NCBI GenBank assembly: GCA_030374765.1
Contig: JARGXX010000016.1
Coordinates: 1,240,001-1,304,000, forward strand
Direction: 5' to 3'
DNA from: Agarophyton chilense
Taxonomy: Eukaryota; Rhodophyta; Florideophyceae; Gracilariales; Gracilariaceae
DNA length: 64,000 nt
The notes beneath the pieces were generated by a model. It was given only the letters and a program-made list of their open reading frames with translations, did not search any database and had not been told where the DNA came from. Shown here in pieces: positions 37,791 to 49,753 of the stretch. The translations under genes were made by a program, and so were the position numbers. Each line of letters opens with the position of its first letter. Within the stretch, counting starts at the first letter, position 1.

Positions 37791-40458
37791 TTGTGGAGAC
37801 CAGATGTGGAACTACGCAGAAGGGGCGCTGAGGAAGATCATCGGAGGAGATGGCGGCCATTCGGTATTTTTGCACTTTTAACGAGTACAGTTTCCTTTCA
37901 TTATGGTGGGAACATTTGTCGTGGAACATCTTTAATTCGAGGGCAAACCGTACATGGTGAATTCGTTAACCGCACCAACAGAACACGAAACGCAATTTTA
38001 ATGAATTTACATCGTCTTAGAACTGTAATGATGTCAACGAGGAGAAGATTTGGCCAGAACTCCGCCACTCGAGCTAGAGATGGTGGATCTTCAACCTTTG
38101 GGCCGTATGTAAATGAAGGAATCCCATAGTCGAATAGCGTATCGTCGTTCGAAGGTTCGGGATCTCATGATGATGGCAACAGTGACAAACGCTTTCATCG
38201 CTCTGCAGTCCCAAGTGCCTATCAGCATAATATGAAAAGACGGAGAACATCTCAAGCTCCACAATCTATTACAATGAAAGTCGATCATGAGCACACACCA
38301 GACCATAGTGAATCTGAAGCGGTGCACAGCCCACATAGTATACATTTATCAACCCGACCACTGCGACTCAGGGACGTAGCAGATCAACCTATCCCACAGG
38401 CGTGGAATGAGAACGGGGCCGCACCATCTCCTAAATTCTTGTTCCGCATGGACATGGTTTAGAAGAATGGTCCAATCAAAATCATGGCGATCCAGGATAG
38501 ACTGTTGTTGGTGAAGAAGAGCACGTGCAAGAATAGTACTGGGCTCTATTGCCCGTAACGGAAGGAGTCGTTGAGAATGCACACATTAACAGAAGTGCGA
38601 GTTCAGAATTGTCGCAACATTTGTCCCTATGTTGCTGGGAAGAAGACGTTCAAGAGTTTCAACAAGCAAATGATCCAAGAACTACAGAACTCTTGAACGA
38701 TGACGAGGCGAGAAGGCTTCTCGAGGTTTTACATATCATTGATCAGGGGGGCTCTCGGAAAGCCAAGCCGGGAGGCTACTATCTACTAACGTGGTTAAAT
38801 CGAACTACAGCTACGATATACTTATGTAGTACATCCGAAGAAGATCTGGCCTTCGAAGATGCTTTATCGCTATGTGCTCTTAGGCAGATGCTCCCATTTA
38901 CGAAAATATCTATGACAGAAGGATATTTCCGAGTAAGAACTGCACTCAGCCTGTTACTCTTAGTCGAATATACTGGTATAGGTTGGTTTCTGAACAGCTA
39001 GGGGCTTTATGTAAGGAAAAAAATTCGTTTGGTTGCTTGGTAGAGGGCTGGAAGAAAGCATGCAATGCGGTAACTAATTAGAAAGAGGACGATCTTTTTC
39101 TGTGCGAATACTACGATGGAACGTATTTTCAGGAAATGAATTCGGAGAAGCTACGACACTGGAGTCAAGATGAAAGCCTGTACATATTTCTGACTTTCTC
39201 TAGTGATGGGGTAGAGATTTTCAAGGGGCGGAAGATGAGGAGGTCAATTTGGCCTCTCATGTTCTCAATTCTGAACTACAGTTCACAATTTCGCTTTCAG
39301 GCAGTAAACGTTCGACTTTCAGGATTTGATCCGGGATCTCATGATATGGACAAGTTTGATTTCTTCCTCTCTCCCATTTTCGCCGAGCTGCAGCGGTTAG
39401 AAAAGGGTTTGGACATTTATTGTTACGATGGTCAAACTCGAAAAGTACAAGCATTTGTCATGTTTGTGAGAGCAGACGTGCCGGCTGCAAGTAAACTTCT
39501 TGGTATAAAAGGTCACAAGGCCGAATCTACTGGTAGGAGATGTCACAAAGTAGCTCGAAGGACTCTTATCACTGGAAACCATATGTGAATGTTCCCAGAA
39601 CACATAAGATGAGGCAGTAATACGGGAGGGTTTTCCCTAAGAACACCATTTAGCTACATAGACATGGAATATCCAATGCCAAGGACGGCCAGAGAAACCG
39701 AGAAGACGAGGAAAAGACTTCACGGAGCGAAGAACAAATCGACGCAGCAGCAAATACTGAAAAAATCATGAGTGAAATGGTCTGCCGCAGTTGGAATTCT
39801 ATCTCTTGATATCGTGAAATGCGCCCCTTACAACCCAATGCATTTGTGGTTGCTTGGTTGGATGAAACACTTCATATCTCTCCGTATTTGTTCATATTCA
39901 AAGTGTGACCCGAGAAAACATGCTTACATTGTGAGTGAGACTGTCATGCAGATTGTAAATACGACACTTGAGTCTGGCTGTCTCTGAATACCTTCACTAT
40001 TGGGGCACCCACCCGAGTCTTTAAGGTACATTAGAGGAGCCAGGGTACACAAAGAGCGCGTCAGCGTTTTTGGGTGGCCGCGCACTTTCAATCGGGCGTA
40101 TCAATCAACTCTGGAGAACTTTCTATCTCGGAAACGGATTTTGACGTGTACTATGGGTGTGTTGACGAATTATGGAACTTTAAATTTACTTATCGAGTTA
40201 CAGGTGAGCAGATCACACACAACAAAGCATTTAAGTTTGTTCTAATTAACTGGGCTAATGGCATTCGAATTGATACGTGTAGCAGTCAGCCATAATCTCT
40301 GCTTCAAGGACCCCAAAGACGCGGAACCGTACGTGGTACTAGTACCAGCATTTAGATCCTGTCTTGTGTTAAGAGAAACATTGGCTGCATGGACTACAAT
40401 GGCCGACAGACCTTCTACGACCCCATGTATCACAAGATTTGTTGTAGCCATGGTGTAA
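37791..40458 (+). pseudogene. TNP2-family transposase of a CACTA/Plavaka-like element, decayed
   Basis: This is a DNA transposon transposase (TNP2 domain, PF02992 type). A polar N-terminal frame (37791-38462) is followed by a frame at 38549-39001 with a DDEARRLLEVLHI segment. The catalytic region lies in one frame from about 39,090: EYYDGTYFQEM, LTFSSDGVEIFKGRKMRRSIWPLMFSILN, IYCYDGQTRKV, VRADVPAASKLLGIKGHKA, GRRCHK, then KKS.VKWSAAVGIL..DIVKCAPYNPMHLWLLGWMKHF. This matches the family order D-G-V-x-x-F, PA-x-x-L-x-G-x-x-GH-x-A, C-R-x-C and D-P-M-H-L-x-L-L-G-x-x-K-H almost point by point. Stops are mainly TGA in the catalytic frame, with frameshifts between parts. Terminal repeats were not found. 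It is a dead, moderately old copy. Confidence 0.8.
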
Positions 40459-41736
40459 CAGGATCTGGAATTCTACGAGGGGTTGTGGGTGAGCGATGAG
40501 GAAATGATACTGTTGCCCTAAGTTGTTCCTTCTTCATTGATATCAACTATGCATAATGTCTTGTATGCAGTCTTATGCAAACACTTCCGCCACGAGAAAT
40601 GTGGTTTAAACTGAACCCAATAGAAACACTATTAGCGATAGAAAATACGGATTACTCGGCAACCGTAGAAAATAGCTTTGGATTCTGATTTCAACTACAT
40701 GTAAACGGGATATATTTTGGAAAACGACATGCAACTGTAAAGGGACACTAATTTGAATTCCCTGAATTACGATTGGTGAAATCTCCAGAATAGATGCGTA
40801 TTGCAGGAATACCATTTTCATATCTATACTTCAACCAGTTCGGGACTGTTTTCGTACATCGGTCGGATATATTGTTGTTCATCATACGTGTGCCACTTGG
40901 ATTGTGAGAGCATATTTTCTGCTTATCAGAGGGAAATCTTTTACGCCCATTACTTGCATAGTTTTAGAATATTTTAAGAGTATCATTGGAATATCCACTA
41001 AAACATCTTTTAAAATAAATCTAATGCAAAAACCTCTAAAACATTTTCGTACAATTTTTGGACGTCCCCAGGACATCTAGTTGCCTCTCAGGGATTCCAC
41101 GGGGACTTTCGTTATCTCAAAAACACCTTCTTCGCTTCTCCTCGGCGTCCCCGAACTTATGGGAAAAGAGAGTATCGTACCAGTGTACGAATTGTTAGAC
41201 CGTACAGAAGAAAATGAAGTGACCACTGGTACGCAGAAGTTCCAAAATCATGTCTGTATATTCTCATCGCTGAGATCATCATCTTTGCCATCGCATATAC
41301 CATACGGAGGATCCCTGAGAACTAATTGTACCTTCCCTTCGGGAGATTCATTCGACGACACCACAGTTTATTGGGCTACTCTGACATCTTCAGTGTCAAC
41401 GCAGTGCATGGAGGACTCCTGCTCTATAGCATCACCAATGACATGGAGAGCTGTCTCAGTTGCTGTATCAATCGTCACGTGGGGGAGAGGGGGAATATTC
41501 CTAGATTTGCTATCCACGGGATCTTCTGCAACTATCATCTCGCTGTCACTGTCGCTGCCGTAAATCACGAAAGAAGTCACTCTGGCCGGCTCCCCAACCT
41601 CCTAACCCACGGCGGTGACACTTTCTCTTCCGTGAGACCCTGAGACCTCTGCGACTGGATGTGACGAAGACGTTATGGTGGCAGGCACTCCCAAAACAGT
41701 TTTATCTTTTGCAGCGGACTTGACGGTTGTCGTAAT
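40459..41736. other. No assignable gene
   Basis: Frames at +41081-41563 (160 residues) and +41326-41643 overlap each other and antisense frames. None has a recognisable motif. This could include the worn 3' part of the TNP2-class element. Confidence 0.3.
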
Positions 41737-42540
41737 TTACGAGGAGAAGGCCTGGAAACGGGCTGGAATGGAGTTCCCAACAGCTTGAAAGGTGTCCAGT
41801 AGAATCCATGGCGTATTGGGTTTCATCTCGTAATGAAAGTTGTGTAGAGCCTTATTACCCAGGTTTGCTGAGAATTGGCGTCCGACCTCCCGCATCCTGG
41901 CGTTTACGGAATCGGGGAAGACCACAGCCCATGAAACGACTTCAGTCGCAGTAATGGTCGGTTTGACATCCGTCCCCGGAGTGTAGGAAACGGTCTTCCG
42001 GCTGTACCTGTCGGAGCGGGATGCCAAGGTGAAGAGGGTAAGAGTGTCCATGTCGAAGGAAAGATATGGGAGAAGAAGCTGATCGCAATCATGGAACCAG
42101 AAAGAGGATTCGAAGCTAATCCATGCGTGAAATACCATCTGAACGCCTTACGCCCAACGCTGTGTTGGGGTATTGTTGGACATTACATAGTTATAGAGGA
42201 TCTTGGGGGCTTTCGCTTTGGATCTCTTAACCTTACCTTTCTTTTTCGCCGAGTTCGACCTTTCCAGATCGATTTTATTCACCACCGCCCTGTACACGAG
42301 CTGCTGGAAGCAGGTAGTTTCAAAAGATTTGAGGGAATCTCGTTGGGCACAGCGGAATTCATCGAATTCTCGTTTGAAGAGTTCGTTCTGGAACAAGCGA
42401 GTGACGAAACAGTTTGCAGGCCCTCTGGCAGGAGTGATGCTGCACTTGAAGAAATCACATACTTTCTTATCGTTGGAATTCTCACATGGGCCCATGCCGT
42501 GCTCGTATCCATACATCTGACGATAGAAGTCTATGTCCAA
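41737..42540 (-). pseudogene. Unrecognised gene, one reading frame with a single stop
   Basis: Minus-strand frames 42540-42148 and 42138-41737 are in the same frame and separated only by one TAA (42148-42150), so they form a 267-codon reading frame. The first half has two Cys clusters (GPCENSNDKKVCDFFKCS, ANCFVTRLF) and a very basic KKKGKVKRSKAKAPK linker. The second half is aromatic-rich (FHAWISFESSFWFHDC) and then ordinary. A nuclear, DNA-binding role would fit the basic linker, but this is inference only. No family is recognised. The start could lie further upstream. With only one stop it is among the least decayed frames here, so it may have been lost recently. Confidence 0.45.
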
Positions 42541-43500
42541 CCTGCCCCCAACTATTCCCCAGAGTAGTTCTTAGAGGAACCCTCCGTGATTTAAAGATCA
42601 TCAATGCAAGGCAGTACAAGTCAGCTTCTATGTCGAGATTCGCGAAAAAGTTTTTCGATTGAAACCGTAGAATGGTACAAGAAAAGAGCAACAAGACAGC
42701 AAAATGCTCGCCAGAAATTTGGTATTGTTGCTGAGTTTGTCCAAAACTAAAACGAAGATGAAGAAGATGCAGATAGTTCTGGATCCAGTGATACTACGAA
42801 AAGCAAAGCAGAGTCGACCAAAGACATGTACTATGGTGATATGACAAAGATTCTCGAAATATATCTCTAAATAAAAAGAGAAGAAACAGTGCAGCAATTA
42901 AGATCTGTATTTGTCGATGTAAAGTGGCAGTACGGTTGCGTGTATGAAGAACAACTGGATCTTCTATTTGTCAAAGACAGAAAGCATACGTTTGTCAGCA
43001 CGTAAATAGCACATTGTATCCAGCGTGTCGTGGGATGTTTGAAAATTTCAACGAGACGCTGCTTTCTGGATCCAGAGCGAAGAAGAAGAGTTATTAAGCA
43101 TAGCATCAATGTTCAAGGTACGGGCAAGAATTAACGAACGTCCAAGAGCTTCTCTTGGCAATGAAATCCAATGTGTCATATACAGATAGTAAGTACAACT
43201 CAATACCGTCAGAGACGTTCTTAGTAAAACCGTTAGTTTCCGCATACACCAAAAACAAGGTGTTCTCAAATTGTGATCATCGACCAAATATAAGAAGGAT
43301 AAGATAGAACTCAGGAAATAGTTCTCTCATCCACTCAGTATTTTCACAGACGTTGTGAATGACGTACAAAAAATCTCGAAGATCTTGTTTTGATAACAGA
43401 AGACGGATAGTACGCTTATTCCAGGTGCAAATCTCAGTCCACCTAATGCCCTACAGATGTATTCTGCGAGGGATGATTGGCTGATATATGAAGCAAGGCT
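42541..43500. other. No assignable gene
   Basis: Overlapping minus frames (42897-42628, 43109-42867, 43287-43048) are hydrophobic and short. The complementary strand is A-rich. Nothing can be supported. Confidence 0.3.
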
Positions 43501-43619
43501 ATGTGAAAGAAGGAAATTTATTGAATGAATGAGGTTACGTGAAAAAGGAAATTCACTGGATGAATGAGGTTACGTGAAAGCAGGAAATTCATCTGTTGAA
43601 TGAGGGTACGTGAAGGCAG
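43501..43619 (+). repeat. 35-36 bp tandem repeat, 3.3 copies
   Basis: Units are at 43501-43536, 43537-43571 and 43572-43607, plus a partial copy to about 43619. Each begins ACGTGAAA (ATGTGAAA in the first) and continues GGAAATT...GAATGAGG. Copies are about 80-85% alike. The array lies just upstream of the long frame starting at 43658. Confidence 0.8.
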
Positions 43620-43657
43620 TCTGAAGTTGTCGACATCCGATCGGTATCCTTTCAGAT

Positions 43658-45085
43658 ATGAGGGCCATAGTTGCGGGATACTCACCCGCACATGCCTGGA
43701 CTCCGTTGAAATTTCCTAGCAGTTCTAAGATCTTCAAGTTTTTCTGCATTGAAAATGAACAAAAGAAATGTCGGGTAAAGGACGGAGTGATCGGGTCTGA
43801 TCCTAATTATTACTGTGTCATATGTAAGGAACCAATTAATGTCATTTTTGGGACATCACAGGTGACACAGAGAATGGAAAATTACGGTTCAGACAAGTCC
43901 TTAGAAGGCTTCGTCAATTTCAATGTGTGTAAAAATTCAGGCCGCGCAAGTGGCGGAGCGAGAGTTGGGTGCAGTGCCACTGAGGGGAAGCAAAGGAGAG
44001 ACAAAACAGATGATCAGAACTCAATTTGAGTCGTTGGAGAACTAATTCCATCCGATGTGAAGGCATTGGTATATATTGACACTCGAGACTATCCAGAAAG
44101 GAGAGTGTCCAATGAGCACGTGCACTACTTGCTCGTTGCTGGGAGTCCTCGTGCCAGCTCTGACCGTGATCGTCCTCGTTTCATTCCCTCAAGAACACCG
44201 CACAAGGTATACTGCACCGATACACAGCTCGTAATCGATAAGCGTGGAAAAAATGCGGAGAAGGTACGCAAATACAGTGCCAGACATAGAGGAAGGGATA
44301 ATCGCAACGCACTACGTCGATATCAGGAGAAGAGAGATCAACACGATAGTGAGTCTGCAAGCAATGCCACCTCAAAAAGTAGAATTCCAGGACAAAACCA
44401 AAGACGATGGGTATTTATTACACCGGCTGGAAGCAGACGAGGCACTGCTGAACCTTACCATCTGCAAGGTGTGTATTATGTTCACGCAGTTACCAACCTC
44501 TATGAAGTTCGGCGAAGCTTTCAAAAATACATTGCATCAAAACTTCCTGAACACGAAGAGAAGAAAATGATTGAGTTTAACGGCGGACGGGGAAAAGGAA
44601 ATCAACTAATGTTGGTAACAGAAGAAATCAAAGCGACGGAGGCCGGAAAATGACATAGAAATGTTAATGACCTTGATGATTCTCCTAATGAAGATCCATT
44701 ATGCAAGAAAATTGCAACAGTTGTTTCTGTCGGACTGAATGGGGTGTTTGTGAGAGCTTTGGTGTGTTTTCGTACCACCATTACCACTCGAACCAATAAC
44801 AGCAGCAGAAGCGACCACAGCAAGCGCAGTTGTATGCGCGAGTGCCTGGGCATCATCTTCTCATCGTCTCCTTTCCAACTTGAGTGTCCTTTAGATGCGG
44901 AATCGCAGGTTAGAGTTGTAAAATCAATGCCAGCGTCCCGTGGCATACTTCCAACCTGCCATATCCGCGTGCATGGCAACCGACATCATTCCGATCTTCT
45001 GCGACCAAGCCAAGTATGTCGGCGTCCGTGCCAACCACAGCCTCATTCTACGGCACCATTCTGCGGCGCAACGTCATTGCCCTAA
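43658..45085 (+). pseudogene. Unrecognised long reading frame with two TGA stops
   Basis: Frames 43658-44029, 44057-44653 (198 residues) and 44744-45085 all share one reading frame, giving about 475 codons broken only by TGA at 44027 and 44651. The first part has a possible zinc pair (YYCVICKEP) with further Cys residues downstream. The middle is rich in Arg/Lys (DKRGKNAEKVRKYSARHRGRDNRNALRRYQEKRD) and has VYIDTRDYPERR. The last part is Ser/Cys/Pro-rich and least convincing. A second frame overlaps at 44244-44570, so a frame change inside the block is possible. No family is recognised; a transposon-borne or host DNA-binding protein are both possible. The tandem repeat at 43.5 kb lies directly upstream. 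Confidence 0.4.
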
Positions 45086-46200
45086 ACCCCTGCATCACTA
45101 TTTATATAATCGATGGGTCTGCGTCACCGTTTCTGTACTGGCCGTCGGAAACTGGTCAGTTTCAGAACAAGGGCCAGGGAGCACTTTCTCTCGTTTTTGA
45201 GGGCATTCAATCAATTCCGAGCTCAAGTGGCTTCTTCTCGATTCTTTTCCATGCTGTCATCGTCGTCTGCAGCGATTTTCGTTGACTCTTGATTCCCTTC
45301 TTCTTCTAGATCCTCTAATCCTTCGTTTCTGCCTTCTTCGCACGTTTGGAATCGCAATCGGAACCAAATCCTCCTGGCATCGTTGTGTGGGAGGAGAGAA
45401 CAATTTCTTATATCCCTCGCAGCGTCGCAGCAATAATAATTGGTGAGTCTATTGGGCATATACATAGTGTCCTGAACAGCGCTCGATTTTAACGGTAAAG
45501 CGATCCTTTTTTTCCTTTCCCCGACCATGGACCTTGAACAGAAGATTAGAATCGCACCGGACACGTGCCATATAAGGAATCTGCAGATGTTGTATCCAAT
45601 AGCTTGAATCCCTCTTTCAGAGTAGTGATACTAGCTTTAACCATTCTTAAGCTTCTGAGGACACACTTGTGCGCCAGATCAATACATTTCGGATGCGAAC
45701 GCGACTCGCCAGCCATCGCTACCAAGCATATCCGAAGAACACGGCTCAATTTCCACGATATCCATGATATATGAGGTATGTCTAACACCAACCCGGGCGC
45801 GGAAAACGGCGGGCATGTCGGAGGTGAGAAAATTATCGTAGTGTACGAGAAATAGAAAGCCCTGACGCACAGCGAGGACAACAACGAGTACGATCTCGGG
45901 CAGTTCCCCCCGCCAGGAAAGGGTGGGCAGCATTAGTAGTGACATCATCCCCTTCATCATCACCCACAACTCCGCGGCCGCCCAAATAGAGAAATTCAGC
46001 GCCTGGGAAAAGTGCGCTCCACATGTGGACTACGCGCAATCTCTTCAATTCAAGACTCGAGGCCTATGGAGAGCGTTTTTGTCTTCGATATACGGCTTGT
46101 TGCGGGTGGAAGCGCGCACCTAGATTTGTATAGCTCCGTCTCTATCGGTGGTCATCATGGCTTTGTTGCCGCCTCTTCGTTTCTTCCAGTTTAAATTAGA
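45086..46200 (-). pseudogene. Possible decayed minus-strand gene with acidic tail
   Basis: On the minus strand, frames at 46048-45833, 45969-45679 and 45564-45223 follow each other with changes of frame. The last (113 residues) ends in a strongly acidic and basic tail (EGLEDLEEEGNQESTK, DDDDSMEKNREEA), typical of nuclear proteins. The earlier parts contain RVGVRHTSYIMDIVEIEPC and RKKRIALPLKSSAVQDTMYMPNRL. No domain is recognised. Opposite-strand frames exist at 45016-45285 and 45923-46194. Direction and integrity are uncertain. Confidence 0.3.
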
Positions 46201-47371
46201 AGTGAACGAACTGCCCTGCAAAATCTCGGCATACGGAACGGGACTGAGGCTGGTAGCAATGGCGGACGCGTACGAAAAACGCGCTTAGAGACACGAAACG
46301 GCGATATACGAAGCGTCAGGATACATTGCCGCCAGCACGAGTGTCAAAATGAGAATTTGCCGACCGGAAATAGTGAGGTGGGATGTATAGCGCAGAGGAA
46401 GTTAGGAAAAGTCGATCTTTCAGAAAAATATGGAATCAGCGACAGCCCAAAGCGTTTTGCCAGAGTTGTTTCATGACAGAGATACAATAAGGTCTGCTAT
46501 AGGCTCGGGCATTGGCTCAGACGTTTTTAGTCATACACAAATCGAAACTTGTGCGCAGCTTCGGAACAACCTACGACCACGACGACGCAATCGCCAATTG
46601 CAACCGCAATTGCATCGTCATATTGCGGGAACGCCAACGCAGTCACAGAGCCACGCTGGAGCACAAGCGCTAGGAGCACTCTTTCGACAAAACGCATGCA
46701 AACCAGAGGCGAACGCAATCATGACTTCATCGATGGCGGCATACGCAACGAGCAACACGCCGCGAAACTGAAGAACGTTCACATAGGTGGAATGCGACGT
46801 AACGGAGGGTGGCAGATGAAGCAGGGCGTGTAGTCCTCGCGGCGGTGGTTACAGGGCAGACGTGAAAGTCAAACAGTCGGAGTGCTTGTAGTGCGCCGCT
46901 GCGCTACGCAGGCACCATCGTGCTGCACGCGAGGAAGGCGCTTCTTTCATTTACAGAGCGCAAACAAAACTTGCAACTGAAGAAAAACATAGCCTCTTCG
47001 AGGCGCGCCGAGCAGCATGCCGCCATTGATAGTCTACTATCTACCACAGCGCGTCTGACTCAGAAACTCTTTGTTTGGGGGCGCACGTGTACAACCCGCA
47101 GTATAGCGAGCAGCAAGTTTTTCTGTTTGCGACGGTCCAGTCCAGTAAGGTTAAGAAGACTGATGATAGCGTCGAAAGAGGTGGAGAGGCGAATGATACA
47201 GGCGGCGCTGTTGTTTTCAAGATCAAGGAACCTGGTGTTAGAATCTCCGAAAGAAAATCAGCGTAGCGACCATTAGCGCAGCCATAGTTTGAATGTGGGG
47301 ATACTACGGAACCAAATGCTGCGGTGGTGACTGCTGTTTTGCGTTAACCCGCCCCTGTTGCTGGGGATGAT
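46201..47371. other. No assignable gene
   Basis: Plus frames at 46430-46771, 46549-46833, 46920-47276 and 47075-47266 overlap in different frames. They are Arg/Ser/Thr-rich without motifs. They may be the worn upstream part of the plus-strand gene that starts near 47372. Confidence 0.3.
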
Positions 47372-48608
47372 ATGGAAAGTGGTATAGTGTATTCAATAGA
47401 AACTACACCTCTAGGAGACTCCGATTTCACGTCTCATCCGCGCCGAAGACTAGAAGTGAAAGACACAGGCGGTGCAAATACAGTGGAGTTCGCAATTTTG
47501 AATGATGACAGCGGGCATGATATGGAGATTGACCAAGTAGGCCATGAAGAAAATCAACGCGAAGAAGAGGGGGACTTAGCAGAGGAGGCAATGAGTGCTG
47601 TCACGTTCGATGGTCCTGGAAAAACGGATGAAAGCTCTTCTGGCGTTAAGGTCTTGGAACGCCTTTTCACATGCAAAAGGCTAGCTATAGGTGACGATTC
47701 TCAGTTAAACACCGCTGCACAAAGTAACACGATTGATACAGTTGAGCCGCCACAACCGTGTACAGATGAAGTTCAGACTGGGGATGATGTATCTACGAGC
47801 CAAGTGTGGTTGAAAACCAAGAGGGCTCCAGAGGCATCCTCAATAGTTGCAGAGGAAACTGTGAAAGCATACTCGACACAAATATGTGCATCGTCCAATA
47901 ATGTTTTAGAATCGGGCGCCTCTGGGTAAGATACGACCCCAGTTGGTGACCCAGCTGAAGTTGAGGAAAGTCCCAAACCGGCAACGTGGCGCGTGAGACC
48001 ACGAGTCCCCTTGATGATTCTACGCCATGAAAAGACGCCATGTTGTCCGCAATAACTTGATTCAATGTCATCCCGTCTTGAATTGAGTTTGGAGTTATCA
48101 CAAATTCCAGAACACATAGATAGTGTGATGCCGATTAACCAACCATTACTCGAAAAATCTTGAGCAAACTATGGAACGTTAACTCTCGAATCTTGGAGAA
48201 CTACTCAGAATCCGGGGTCCAACTTTGTATATTGAAATGAGCTTTCTCTCAGAATTGCGTTTGAACATGTTTCTGAAAAAGGAAGTACATGTTTCACCAG
48301 AGACGAATGCGCCAATGGTGCAACGAATTTGTGCACTACCAGGGAGGCGGCTGGGTAGCGCGGAACGCGGAAAGCATGTAGATCCTTGCAGATAGGCACA
48401 AAGTTTATTCAAAATTTTAGTTCTAGACCGAGTCGAAAGTTTACCGCTTGACGATGTGAACCTATATCTGTGAGTTTCCCCATCCTGTCGACAGCCTGCG
48501 TCAAGCAACTACAAAAGAGTCGCTGTATAGCGGACAGTCTCCCCTTTACACCGAACGTCAGAGGTGTACAAAGGACACTGCTTCTTGGGACTATCGATAG
48601 TCGCTGAT
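47372..48608 (+). pseudogene. Unrecognised acidic plus-strand frame, decayed
   Basis: The frame opens with a clean 185-codon stretch (47372-47929). It is acidic and Ser/Thr-rich (HDMEIDQVGHEENQREEEGDLAEEAM, FDGPGKTDESSSG). The same frame then continues with widely spaced stops (TAA at 47927 and about 48053, TGA at about 48161 and later) to about 48.6 kb. That spacing is longer than random sequence gives. Composition suggests a nuclear, disordered protein. Its downstream half overlaps a cleaner minus-strand frame (48987-48205), and both cannot easily be genes. Confidence 0.35.
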
Positions 48609-48987
48609 CACGAGCACTTTCATGTTCCTTCTGCTTTTTGATCAGCCCCTGGTGGCGTCCAAGCTCCGCTACCCTAGAAACCGATTGTCCCAATGACTTA
48701 ATACGCCCTATTTCCGCACAAAGAAGGAAAAGGAGGCGGTGGTTAGTGGACGATTCATTGTGGAAACGCGTCGAAATATACGTGAAAATAATGAAATACG
48801 TACCACTAGCCAGCAGTGTTGAGTATTTGTGAAACCTGAAGGGATTTGCTAATTCTGTATTTGAGGTAGGGTAATGGAGGGGGGTTGGCAACTTGATGGG
48901 ATCGAGACGAGAGCAGGGGGCAGAATGGGACGGATGGCTTTTATAGGGAAGGGAAAAGTGCGGGAGAGGAACGATTGATTGTAGCAA
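48205..48987 (-). pseudogene. Unrecognised minus-strand frame with one stop, coiled-coil-like
   Basis: Frames 48987-48409 (192 residues) and 48399-48205 share one reading frame separated by a single TGA, giving about 261 codons. The first 60 residues are Ser/Pro/His-rich and may be upstream of the true start. The middle (CAEIGRIKSLGQSVSRVAELGRHQGLIKKQKEHESARDQ) has a heptad-like pattern. The end is ordinary. No family is recognised. It is antisense to the tail of the frame starting at 47372. Of the two I slightly prefer this one for 48.2-48.8 kb, because it has fewer stops. Confidence 0.35.
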
Positions 48988-49753
48988 TTAGAACAAAGCC
49001 CCTCCCACCACAAATGCAGAAATGCGTGATGTAATGTCAGTCCAAACTCTTTGACACGCAGGAATGGAGAGGAAACTGCACACACTAATCATTTTGCGGC
49101 AGAGTGAGTTAGACACATGCGAATGCGGCTGAGTTACTGCAAAACGCTGTGTGACAAAAGCTTCGAGCTTGTATGCTTGAGTAAACAACCGCGACGGTGG
49201 CACGCCGCAGCGATCTTTTCTTACAAATTATTTCAAGTTAATATTGCGCTAATTGTGTGTTAAGGAGGTTTGTCACTGACTCTGTAACGTGTTTAGCTTG
49301 AAATGTGACACACTGTTAATCTTGTGTTCAATGAACCGGATTATCCGTGTCTTTGAACCATGCTCGGAATCCATACCTTCACGAAATCTAAAATGGGCGG
49401 GGAGGTTGAGTGATACTCGAAGGAGCAGTAGTACAGTAGATGTTTGTGGAAACCTGCGGGTTCGCAGTCACCTGGGAAGAGGTTGTGCCGGATATTGAAA
49501 GGACAGCAGTGTCTTCTTTACCATCGGTCATTGTCAATGCCTTGATCCATATTTGAGATGCTTCACCTTTCCATGCTCCGCAGTCATCAAGGAGAGATAG
49601 ATGATAACTTTTTCGAGAAACGGGTGTGACGCAACGCGCCGGGTCTTTATTGAGGACAAGTAGCCACCCTCCTCCGACCTCTTTACACTAAGCAGTGACG
49701 ACGCCGTAATAGCTGGCATACTGCCAGGATGGAATACCGTGCACGGCGCTAGG
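48988..49753. other. No assignable gene
   Basis: Only short frames are present (+49289-49498, -49719-49534). Nothing can be supported before the GC-rich unit begins. Confidence 0.3.
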
